Origin: Nitrospirillum amazonense
GTDB lineage: Bacteria; Pseudomonadota; Alphaproteobacteria; Azospirillales; Azospirillaceae
Direction: 5' to 3'
Assembly: GCF_007828045.1 (NCBI RefSeq)
Contig: NZ_VITN01000030.1
Location: forward strand, 1-62,158
DNA: 62,158 bases
Within the stretch, counting starts at the first letter, position 1; every line of letters begins with the position of its first letter. The notes under the pieces are model-generated. The model was not told where the DNA came from, did no database searches, and worked only from the letters and a program-made list of their open reading frames with translations. Of the stretch, positions 35,049-42,240 are shown piece after piece. The position numbers were made by a program, and so were the translations under genes.

Positions 35049-36095
35049 ATGACCACCGCCCCCAGTGCCCCGACCGGCGATCCCGTGCTGCCCACCAGCC
35101 GCCAGACCTTTGCCTGCATCGACGGGCATACCTGCGGCAACCCGGTGCGGCTGGTCATGGGCGGCCACCCGCCCCTGGTGGGTGCCACCATGAGCGAGAA
35201 GCGCCAGGACTTCCTGTCGCGTTTCGACTGGATCCGCACGGCGCTGTGTTTCGAACCGCGCGGCCACGACATGATGTCGGGCGGCTTCGTCTATCCGCCC
35301 TGCAGCCCGGAGGCCGACGCCTCCATCCTGTTCATCGAGACCTCGGGCTGCCTGCCCATGTGCGGCCACGGCACCATCGGCATGGTGACCTTTGCCCTGG
35401 AACACGGCCTGATCCGCCCGCGCACCCCCGGCAAGCTGGTGCTGGACGTGCCCGCCGGCCAGATCGGCGTCGAGTATGAGATGGTGGCCGGCAAGGTGAC
35501 CTGGGTGCGGCTGTTCAACATCGACAGCTTCCTCCACAGCCGCGGCGTCACCATCGAGGTGCCCGAGCTGGGCCCCATCACCCTGGACATCAGCTACGGC
35601 GGCAACTTCTACGGCATCATCGAGCCGCAGGGCGCCTATAAGGGCATTGATGATCTGGGCAGCCAGAAGATCATCCATTTCAGCGGCCTGGTGCGCCAGC
35701 TGGTGCGGGAGAAGGTCACCCCCGTCCATCCGCTGGACAGCACCATCCGGGGCCTGAGCCACGTGATGTGGGTGGACAAGCCCAAGCACAAGGACGCCCA
35801 TGGCCGCAACGCCGTGTTCTACGGCGACCGCGCCATCGACCGGTCCCCCTGCGGCACCGGCACGTCGGCCCGCATGGCGCACTTGGCCGCCCAGGGCAAG
35901 CTGGCCGTCGGCCAGAGCTTCGTGCATGAGAGCATCATCGGCAGCCTGTTCGAAGGCCGCGTGGAAAGCGCCGGCACCCTGGGCGACTACGCCAGCATCC
36001 GCCCGTCCATCAAGGGCTGGGCGGTGCAGACCGGCCTCAACACCATTTACGTCGACCCCACCCAGGACCCGTTCTGGCGTGGCTTCCAGGTCTAG
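35049..36095 (+). CDS. 4-hydroxyproline epimerase (proline racemase family)
   Basis: A cofactor-independent epimerase (348 aa) converting trans-4-hydroxy-L-proline to cis-4-hydroxy-D-proline, the first step of Hyp catabolism. Both catalytic cysteines are present, Cys105 in MCGHGTIG and Cys268 in SPCGTGTSAR; the second rules out the trans-3-hydroxyproline dehydratase subgroup, which has Thr there. Proline racemase activity is less likely because of the flanking Hyp genes. The N-terminus has about 15 extra residues before the conserved CIDGHTCGNPVR. It probably forms an operon with the upstream deaminase, 204 bp away across a repeat. A strong terminator follows. Confidence 0.92.
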   Translation: MTTAPSAPTGDPVLPTSRQTFACIDGHTCGNPVRLVMGGHPPLVGATMSEKRQDFLSRFDWIRTALCFEPRGHDMMSGGFVYPPCSPEADASILFIETSGCLPMCGHGTIGMVTFALEHGLIRPRTPGKLVLDVPAGQIGVEYEMVAGKVTWVRLFNIDSFLHSRGVTIEVPELGPITLDISYGGNFYGIIEPQGAYKGIDDLGSQKIIHFSGLVRQLVREKVTPVHPLDSTIRGLSHVMWVDKPKHKDAHGRNAVFYGDRAIDRSPCGTGTSARMAHLAAQGKLAVGQSFVHESIIGSLFEGRVESAGTLGDYASIRPSIKGWAVQTGLNTIYVDPTQDPFWRGFQV

Positions 36096-36147
36096 GTCCC
36101 GAGCCTGACTTAGCCCTGGCGTTTCCTCCCAAGGCACATCCTTGAAA

Positions 36148-36178
36148 GGGCCGGTCCGCAAGGACCGGCCCCTTTTTT
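36148..36178 (+). terminator. Terminator of the deaminase-epimerase operon
   Basis: A perfect 10-bp stem GGGCCGGTCC / GGACCGGCCC with a GCAA loop, followed by TTTTTT. Confidence 0.93.
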
Positions 36179-36180
36179 GT

Positions 36181-36326
36181 CCTCAAGCGCCGCCTTGTCT
36201 CAGATACCCCAGCGGCATGGGCCCAAGCTCATGCCGTAGGCTGCGACCGCAGCCGCCGGAAGTTTTGGGCTTAAGCCCTGAACTGAGCGACAAGCCAAGG
36301 GGCGGATGCCCCGCCGGCGCCTGAGG
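36181..36326 (-). repeat. Palindromic intergenic repeat, copy 2
   Basis: A 146-bp element bounded by CCTCAAGCGCC on plus and CCTCAGGCGCC on minus (10 of 11 identical terminal inverted repeats). On the minus strand it carries GGCATCCGCCCCTTGGCT and GCTGCGGTCGCAGCCTA like copies 1 and 3. It sits between convergent genes. Confidence 0.7.
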
Positions 36327-36332
36327 CGACCG

Positions 36333-37550
36333 TCAGCCATGCAGCCCGAAGGGATTATCCACGTCTGTCGGCGGAATGGTGAACCAGCGGGGGCCGTCCT
36401 CGGTCATGTAGACATGGTCCTCGAAGCGGACGCCGAACTTGCCGTAGAGGCACAGCATGGGCTCGACGCTGAAGCACAGGCCGGGCTCCAGCGGCTGCTT
36501 GTTGCCGCCGACGATGTAGGCGGGCTCATGCAGGTCCAGGCCCACGCCATGGCCGGTGCGGTGGGGGCAGCCGGGCACCTGGTAGCCGGGGCCGTAGCCG
36601 CGGGACTCCAGGAAATTGCGGGCGGCGATGTCCACCGCCTCGCACGGAACGCCGATCTGGGCGGCGTTGAAGGCCGCCATCTGGGCGTCGCGCTCATCCT
36701 CCCACACCCGGCGGTATTCGGGGGTGGCGTGACCGAAGGTGTAGCAGCGGGTGATGTCGGACTTGTAGCCCTCGATGGCGCAGCCGGTGTCGATCAGGAC
36801 CGGGTCGCCCTCCTTCAGGAACCACTCGCCGGGGGCGCCATGGGGATAGGCCGTGGCCTCGCCGAACTGCACGGCGCAGAAGGTGTTGCCGCCGTCGGCC
36901 CCCAGCGCGCGATGGGCCTGGCCGATGAAGGACACCACCTCGTCCGGGGTGATGCCGGGGCGCAGGATGCCGGCGGCCAGACGGTGAACCTCCAACGTCA
37001 GGGCCTTGGCGTGGGACAGCAGCGCGATCTCATGCGCCGACTTCACCCGGCGGCAGGCCTCCGTCAAAGGGCGGGCGTCCACCAGGGTGGCCTGGGGCAG
37101 GCTTGCGGCCAGGTCGAAGAACACGCCGGCATAGCCCAGGGCGTCCACCGCCACCGTGGCGGAGGCGCCTGACTGCGCCCGTACCAGGTCCGCCACCAGG
37201 GCGTAGGCGCTTTCATCCTCCTGCCAGGTGCGCACCTGATCACCCACGGTGATATGGCCGCGCAGCTTGGGCTCCTCGAATGCCGGGCAGACGTAGACGG
37301 GGTCGCCGTCCTTCAGGATCACCGCCGCCGTCAGCCGCTCGCTGGGGTGCCAGTCCAGGCCGGTGAAGTAGAGGAGGTTGCTGGACGCCGGCAGCAGCAG
37401 GGCATCCACCTTGCGCGCCGCCATATGGGCCCGCACCGCCTCAATGCGGGCGCGGTATTCTTCCGCCGTGATGGGCTGCACCGCCGCCCGCCGGGACTTC
37501 AAGGTCGACAGCACCGCCGGGGCCGACAGCCCCCCAATACCCTTGGTCAT
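36333..37550 (-). CDS. M24 family Xaa-Pro peptidase
   Basis: A metallopeptidase of the aminopeptidase P/prolidase (pita-bread) fold, 405 aa. The N-terminal creatinase-like domain (about 25-160) begins with YRARIEAVRAHMAARKVDALLLP. The catalytic domain shows all five metal ligands in context: LIDTG, YKSDITR, HRTGHGVGLDLHE, SVEPML and RFEDHV. No signal peptide, so it is cytosolic. It follows the POT transporter gene on the same strand after 31 nt, so imported peptides with Pro or hydroxyproline at the second position are the likely substrates. Start ATG 37550. Confidence 0.92.
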   Translation of the reverse strand: MTKGIGGLSAPAVLSTLKSRRAAVQPITAEEYRARIEAVRAHMAARKVDALLLPASSNLLYFTGLDWHPSERLTAAVILKDGDPVYVCPAFEEPKLRGHITVGDQVRTWQEDESAYALVADLVRAQSGASATVAVDALGYAGVFFDLAASLPQATLVDARPLTEACRRVKSAHEIALLSHAKALTLEVHRLAAGILRPGITPDEVVSFIGQAHRALGADGGNTFCAVQFGEATAYPHGAPGEWFLKEGDPVLIDTGCAIEGYKSDITRCYTFGHATPEYRRVWEDERDAQMAAFNAAQIGVPCEAVDIAARNFLESRGYGPGYQVPGCPHRTGHGVGLDLHEPAYIVGGNKQPLEPGLCFSVEPMLCLYGKFGVRFEDHVYMTEDGPRWFTIPPTDVDNPFGLHG

Positions 37551-37581
37551 GGTTTCAAACCCGCTTCTCTGGGATCACACA

Positions 37582-39318
37582 TCAATCATTCAGGCGGCGC
37601 AGCGGCACCACCAGCAACAGCAGCAGCACGGCCGCGGCGCAGGACCACAAGCCGGCCTTCAGGTACACCGCCTGGTAGGAGGCCAGTTGCACCGCCGCCG
37701 GCAAGCTGCCGTCCACCACCGTGGCCTGGGCCACCAGCGCGCTCAGGCGCTGGCCATAGGCCGTGGACAGGAACCACAGGCCCACCAGCAGGCTGGTGAT
37801 GGCCGGGGGTGACAGGCGGGTGATGGAGGACAGGCCGATGGGCGACAGGCACAGCTCCCCCACCTCTTGCAGCAGATAGAGCGACAGCAGCCAGGCCACG
37901 CCCACGCGCAGGCCGGCCGGCGTCACCTCGATGCCGAAGGCCAGGGCCAGGAAGCCCAGGCCGACGAACAGCACGCCCAAGCCGAACTTGGTCACCGGGC
38001 CGGGGTCGCGGCGATGGCCATCCAGCCAGCGCCACAGGGCCGCCAGCGGCAGGGCCAGCAGGATGACGAAGGCCTTGTCCGGAAACTGCAGCACCGGGGC
38101 CGGCACCAGCACCGGGCCGATATGGCGGTCCGTCCATTCGGCGGCGAACACGTTCAGGGACGCCGGCCCCTGGTAGAACAGGGTCCAGTATAGCACCGAC
38201 ACCAGCATGAGCAGCAGCAGCAGCGCCAGGTGGCGGCGCTGGCGCGCGTCACAGCGGCGGGCGAACCAGAAGACGGCGGCCAGGCCGGCCACGGCGGCGA
38301 TGTCCAGCACATGGCCCACCACGATCGGGTGGTCGACGATCAGCCAGGCGCCCAGCGCCACCGCCAGGCCGCCGGCCAGGGCCAGCAGGCCGCCTGGCCC
38401 GCTACCGGCGGCACGGGGACCACCCTCGGCAGCGGGGAGTTCGGGCGGCAGCAGGCGGCGGCCCAGGCTGAAGGTAGCCAGCGCCACCGCCATGCCGATG
38501 CCGGCGGCACCGAAGCCCCATTCCCAGCCCAGCGCGGCGCCCAGCCAGCCGCAGACGATGCTGCCCATCAGGCCGCCGGCGTTGATGCCCAGGTAGAAGA
38601 TCAGGAAGCCGCGGTCGCGCGCCGCGTGGCGCTGGCCGTAGAGGCGGCCGACCAGGGCGGAGATGTTGGGCTTCAGCATGCCGACGCCGGCGGCGATGAG
38701 GGCCAGCGACAGGTAGAACAACTTCAGCCCGCCCGCGTCCGGCGTCTTTTCCAGGCGCCCCCGCAGGACGACGGCGGCGCCATCGGGGCCGACATAGGCG
38801 AGGGTGCGGGCGTCCGGGTCGCCGCCCTGCACGCTGGCCAGGCTGGTGATCACCTGGGCGGTGCCGTTCACCACCACCTGGCGGGCGCCGTCCTCCCCCT
38901 CCGCGGGATAAAGGATGGGGCGCTTCAGGTCGTAGGTGGCGTCCGGCGTCACCAGCCGCTCCACCGTCTGCGCCGGCTGCCAGGCCATGAGGCCGTGGCC
39001 CAGCATCAGCAGGACGGCGCCGGCCCGCACCGCGTGGCGGGCACCCACCCAGCGGTCAGCCATGAAGCCGCCGACCACCGGGCACATATAGACCAGGACG
39101 CCGAAGGCCCCCAGCTCGGCATAGGCCGACACCTTGTCCATCGACAGGTGCCACAGCAGGAAGAAAATCAGGATGGATTGCAGGCCGTAATAGGAGAACC
39201 GCTCCCAGAACTCGACCGCGAACAGCAGGTAGAGGCCGGGGGGATGGCCGCCGCCGTGGTCTTCGCTCCCCTCCGCCGGGCCGTTCTCCGCGCCGTCCGC
39301 GCCCACCATCACCGCCAT
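37582..39318 (-). CDS. POT/PTR family peptide transporter
   Basis: A proton-coupled oligopeptide importer, 578 aa from the ATG at 39318; a 45-residue extension upstream overlaps the operator and is not family-like. The helix-1 motif EFWERFSYYGLQSIL is perfect and the second signature is FLIFYLGINAGG. Between helices 3 and 4 lies a hydrophilic insert of about 100 residues (VTPDATYDLKRPILYPAEGED to GRLEKTPDAGG), much longer than in the other POT protein of this window, which suggests a periplasmic domain. It forms an operon with the M24 peptidase, and a regulon operator lies in its promoter. Confidence 0.92.
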   Translation of the reverse strand: MAVMVGADGAENGPAEGSEDHGGGHPPGLYLLFAVEFWERFSYYGLQSILIFFLLWHLSMDKVSAYAELGAFGVLVYMCPVVGGFMADRWVGARHAVRAGAVLLMLGHGLMAWQPAQTVERLVTPDATYDLKRPILYPAEGEDGARQVVVNGTAQVITSLASVQGGDPDARTLAYVGPDGAAVVLRGRLEKTPDAGGLKLFYLSLALIAAGVGMLKPNISALVGRLYGQRHAARDRGFLIFYLGINAGGLMGSIVCGWLGAALGWEWGFGAAGIGMAVALATFSLGRRLLPPELPAAEGGPRAAGSGPGGLLALAGGLAVALGAWLIVDHPIVVGHVLDIAAVAGLAAVFWFARRCDARQRRHLALLLLLMLVSVLYWTLFYQGPASLNVFAAEWTDRHIGPVLVPAPVLQFPDKAFVILLALPLAALWRWLDGHRRDPGPVTKFGLGVLFVGLGFLALAFGIEVTPAGLRVGVAWLLSLYLLQEVGELCLSPIGLSSITRLSPPAITSLLVGLWFLSTAYGQRLSALVAQATVVDGSLPAAVQLASYQAVYLKAGLWSCAAAVLLLLLVVPLRRLND

Positions 39319-39656
39319 GCCCCGCCCGTCCCCGTTATCGTCCAATGGATGTACCAGAGTATCATGCCGCCGGGCCGTCCTGGTGGGGCGATAGCGTATC
39401 GGATACGATATCCAAACTGTCAAGCATAGCGCCACCGGCACCCATTCTGGCATCCGGACGGACGGCGGGGAATGCTATCGCTTGAGGCTGAACGGGAACT
39501 AGACCGGGCCATGCACCAACAGCCCATGGCGCGGCATCCCCGAACCGTCTAGCGTATTTTAGAAAATCAATTGCTTTTACATCCGATATCAGGATGTTCA
39601 GAGGCAAATCACAGGGCCGCCTTTTTCCAATCCGCCCCCCGTCAAGAAGCCACCAA
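39319..39656. other. Divergent region POT transporter / gntR
   Basis: A 338-bp gap with the POT promoter and operator at 39398-39423 and an imperfect palindrome ATCCGATATCAGGAT (39581-39595) ahead of gntR that could be a degenerate autoregulatory site. No gene is seen in it. Confidence 0.5.
39398..39423 (-). promoter_or_regulatory. Promoter and GntR operator of the POT-peptidase operon
   Basis: The operator ATCGGATACGATATCC (39398-39413) lies immediately inside a consensus -35 TTGACA read on minus (39423-39418), so it covers the spacer and -10. It is the third site of the motif found at 32451 and 33859. Confidence 0.65.
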
Positions 39657-40319
39657 ATGATCGCACGCGCCAAGATCGAACGGAAATCCCTGTCGGCCCA
39701 GGTGGTTGACGCCTTGCGGCAGATGATCCTGTCCGGGGAATACGCGCTGGGTGCCCAGCTGCGGCAGGATGAGATCGCGCAGAAGCTGGGGGTCAGCCGC
39801 ATCCCCGTGCGCGAAGCGCTGCAGCAGCTGGAGGCGGAAGGCCTGGTGGCCACCATTCCCTACAAGGGCTCGGTCGTGGCCCAGCTGTCGCCCGCCCAGG
39901 TGCGGGAATATTTCGAGGTGCGGCTGCTGCTGGAAATCGACCTGCTGCGCCGCGCCATCCCACAGCTGACCGCCAAGCAGATCAAGAGGGCGGAAGGCGT
40001 GATCAAGGAGTTGCATACCGCCGAGGCCGGCCGCTGGGGCGCCCTGAACTGGCAGCTGCACGAGTCGCTGTATGAGCCGGCCCAGCGCCCGGTGATGCTG
40101 GACATGGTGAAGCGCATCCACGACAGCCTGGACCGCTATGTCCGGCTGCACCTGTCCATGACCCCCGCCATCCACGACCGCTCCATGGCCGAGCATGAGC
40201 AGCTGGTGGCCCTGTGCCGCGACGGCAAGGGGGATGAGGCGGTGGAGGTGTTGCGCGGCCACCTGACCCATGCGCTGGAAGAACTGGTGGTGTTCCTGGA
40301 AGGGCAAGAGGCGGCTTGA
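39657..40319 (+). CDS. GntR family (FCD) transcriptional regulator
   Basis: A ligand-responsive repressor of the FadR/FCD subfamily, 220 aa from ATG 39657; an upstream in-frame ATG at 39594 gives 21 extra residues without homology. The winged helix occupies residues 5-75 (LRQDEIAQKLGVSRIPVREALQ is the recognition region). The C-terminal all-helical FCD domain has probable metal-binding residues in NWQLHESLY, AEHEQLV and LRGHLTHAL. It is divergent from the POT-peptidase operon, and a motif of the form bound by FadR-type regulators is repeated at three promoters of this locus, so it is the likely controller, sensing hydroxyproline or a pathway intermediate. Confidence 0.92.
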   Translation: MIARAKIERKSLSAQVVDALRQMILSGEYALGAQLRQDEIAQKLGVSRIPVREALQQLEAEGLVATIPYKGSVVAQLSPAQVREYFEVRLLLEIDLLRRAIPQLTAKQIKRAEGVIKELHTAEAGRWGALNWQLHESLYEPAQRPVMLDMVKRIHDSLDRYVRLHLSMTPAIHDRSMAEHEQLVALCRDGKGDEAVEVLRGHLTHALEELVVFLEGQEAA

Positions 40320-40739
40320 CGCCGCCCCCTCAAGCGCCGGGTGCCGGCATCCGCCGGCTTGGCTCTCCTCATTTTCCAGTCCGCTGACGCTCCCCGGAAA
40401 ATTCCGGCGGCGGCGGTCGCAGCCTATTCGTCAGGAACCTCGGGCGCCAGACTTGGCGGTCGCTGTGCTTCATAGGCCGGGCGTATCCGCCGCCTGGCGC
40501 GGCCTAGGGCTTAGGCGCAAGGGGCGGCGCCCTTTGGCGGAATGGTAAAGACTCCGGCGGATTCGTAAAAGCAGCCCGCGCAACCGCTGGCCTGCGGCAG
40601 CGCAAAGCCCCTTCGTGCCAGGGTGGTCCCGCCCCTCCCGCGTATGCCGGAGGGGTGGCGCGAAAAGCCTATTTGCGAATCGTTCTTAATATCATTACTG
40701 TGCCCATACAGTTTCCACCGAGACGGAAGGGGACCCACC
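40320..40739. other. Intergenic region with repeat copy 3
   Basis: A 420-bp gap after gntR. The first half is the intergenic repeat; the rest holds the probable promoter of the 52-aa ORF. No RNA gene is seen. Confidence 0.4.
40328..40509 (+). repeat. Palindromic intergenic repeat, copy 3
   Basis: It starts CCTCAAGCGCC and carries GGCATCCGCCGGCTTGGCT and CGGCGGTCGCAGCCTA as in copies 1 and 2; the distal end (GCGGCCTAGGG) is more diverged. TTTTCC..GGAAAA forms an internal stem. It lies just downstream of gntR. Confidence 0.6.
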
Positions 40740-40898
40740 ATGCCGATGCCGGAGATCGAGGAAGCGACGCTGGACGAATTGCTGGCCGAACCCATCGTGC
40801 GCCTGATGATGGCGCGGGATCGCGTGACGGAGGGAGAGATCCGGACCCTGGTCCATGAAACCTGCCCCCTCCTCTTCACCTTTCTCTTCGCCGCCTGA
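40740..40898 (+). CDS. Small conserved-looking protein, 52 aa, unknown function
   Basis: The ATG at 40740 has a good AAGGGGA Shine-Dalgarno 8 nt upstream and encodes an acidic, helical N-terminal part (MPMPEIEEATLDELLAEPIV) with RLMMARDRVTEGEIRTLV, followed by an odd hydrophobic end (CPLLFTFLFAA). The DELLAEPIVRLMMARD stretch resembles small uncharacterised proteins common in alphaproteobacteria, which I cannot name. The C-terminal end may reflect a frameshift. It is convergent with the isochorismatase-like gene. Confidence 0.6.
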   Translation: MPMPEIEEATLDELLAEPIVRLMMARDRVTEGEIRTLVHETCPLLFTFLFAA

Positions 40899-40914
40899 CG
40901 GGCGCGCCCGTGAT

Positions 40915-41484
40915 TCAGCCCAGCGTGATGGCGTCGCTGGTGGTCCGGCGGCCCAGGCGTGGGAAGATGGTGTTCAGCGCGAAGTCCTGCATCTCGGCAT
41001 TGAAGGTGCTCATGGCGTCGGTGGGGAACACCAGGGCGTAGCCGTGTTCCCAGGCGCCGCGCGCCGTGGATTCCACGCCGATGTTGGTGGCGATGCCCGC
41101 CAGCACGATGGTGGTGACGCCCCGACGGCGCAGTTGCAAATCCAAATCCGTGCCGTAGAAGGCGCCCCACTGCCGCTTGGTGACGATGATGTCGCCCGCC
41201 TTCACCAAATCCTCATCCAGCGTGGCCCAGTTGGCCGGGAAGCCGCCCGGCGGCACGGTCATGGCCTGGTCCGTGGGCTGGCGCGGCGCATCGCTGAAAT
41301 CAGGCGCGAACGCCACGCGCACCAGCACCACCGGCGCCTCGGCCGCGCGGAAACGGTCGGCCAGCACCCTGGACCGGGCCAGCACCTCGGCCCCCGTGTG
41401 CGGCGCCAGGGGCAGGTTGACGATGCCGTGCTGCAGGTCGATCAGCACCAGGGCGGTGGTCTTGGGATCCAGGGTGAAGCTCAT
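40915..41484 (-). CDS. Isochorismatase-family hydrolase lacking the catalytic Cys
   Basis: An alpha/beta hydrolase of the isochorismatase superfamily, 189 aa, single domain. Asp16 (LIDLQHG) and Lys103 (VTKRQWGAF) of the usual triad are present, but the nucleophile position in IATNIGVESTAR is Gly136 instead of Cys. That is the arrangement of true isochorismatases such as EntB/DhbB, which hydrolyse a vinyl ether, rather than of the amidases (nicotinamidase, carbamoylsarcosine hydrolase). Divergent tetR with two operator copies in the gap implies local repression. The substrate is unknown. Confidence 0.88.
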   Translation of the reverse strand: MSFTLDPKTTALVLIDLQHGIVNLPLAPHTGAEVLARSRVLADRFRAAEAPVVLVRVAFAPDFSDAPRQPTDQAMTVPPGGFPANWATLDEDLVKAGDIIVTKRQWGAFYGTDLDLQLRRRGVTTIVLAGIATNIGVESTARGAWEHGYALVFPTDAMSTFNAEMQDFALNTIFPRLGRRTTSDAITLG

Positions 41485-41534
41485 GGCAACCTCCAGAAGC
41501 GGGGGATGGACGGCGGGCGCCGGGAATGGGAATA

Positions 41535-41574
41535 TGAGGGCGTCCTCATGAAAAGATTTATGAGAATGCCCTCA
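41535..41574. promoter_or_regulatory. Twin TetR operator
   Basis: Two inverted copies of one palindrome: TGAGGGCGTCCTCA (41535-41548) and TGAGAATGCCCTCA (41561-41574), centred 26 bp apart. They lie between the divergent isochorismatase-like and tetR genes and overlap the first ATGs of tetR. Confidence 0.75.
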
Positions 41575-42240
41575 CAAAAGTCAACAGCCGACATCGCCGC
41601 GCCCAACATTGCCGCGCCTATTGCCGCATCCTCGGAAGGCACGCCCCCGGCCGGCCCCAAGAAACCGACCCGCGAACGGGGTCGCGCCCGCGTGGCCGCC
41701 CTGCTGGCCGCCGCCAGCGCCGTATTCGCGGAGAAGGGCTATGACGCCGCCACGATGACGGAGATCGCGGCCAAGGCGGGCGCGCCCATCGGATCGCTCT
41801 ACCAGTTCTTCCCCACCAAGGCCGTGCTGGCCGACGCCCTGCTGGCCCAATACGCGGAGGCGCTGATGGCTCTGCTGGCGACGGTGGAGACGCGCGCCGC
41901 CACCCTGTCCCCGGCCGAACTGGCGGCCGACCTGCTGGCCGTGCTGCCCAGCCTGAAGGTGGAACGCGCCGCCGCCTTCGCCCTGATCGACGCCCGGCCC
42001 GACATGGTGGCGCAACAGGGCGCCTTGCGCGCCGGCCTGCGCCGGGGCATCGCCGCCATCCTGCGCGCCAAGTCGCCCGCCCTGCCCCCGGAGCGGGCGG
42101 CCGCCATGGCCGTCACCCTGCTGCAAATGATGAAGGGTGCCGCCGCCCTGGGCGATGAGCCCGACCTGGCCCATGGGCGTGAGGCCCTGGCCGGGCTGGA
42201 GCATGCCGCCAGGTTGTTCCTTACGGACGCGCTCGCCTAG
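41548..42240 (+). CDS. TetR family transcriptional regulator
   Basis: A repressor with an N-terminal TetR helix-turn-helix (AEKGYDAATMTEIAAKAGAPIGSLYQFFPTK is the diagnostic region, about residues 60-90) and an Ala-rich helical ligand domain, 230 aa from ATG 41548. ATGs at 41560 and 41566 are alternatives; all overlap the operator, so the protein may start slightly downstream. The first 40 residues are a low-complexity tail. The stop shares the palindrome CTAG with the convergent flavin monooxygenase stop. It probably represses itself and the isochorismatase-like gene. Confidence 0.88.
   Translation: MKRFMRMPSQKSTADIAAPNIAAPIAASSEGTPPAGPKKPTRERGRARVAALLAAASAVFAEKGYDAATMTEIAAKAGAPIGSLYQFFPTKAVLADALLAQYAEALMALLATVETRAATLSPAELAADLLAVLPSLKVERAAAFALIDARPDMVAQQGALRAGLRRGIAAILRAKSPALPPERAAAMAVTLLQMMKGAAALGDEPDLAHGREALAGLEHAARLFLTDALA

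Noticed and set aside
40855-42240. A 461-aa TetR with a long N-terminal extension
   Set aside because: The extension is antisense to the isochorismatase-like gene and crosses the twin operator; normal TetR length is obtained from 41548.
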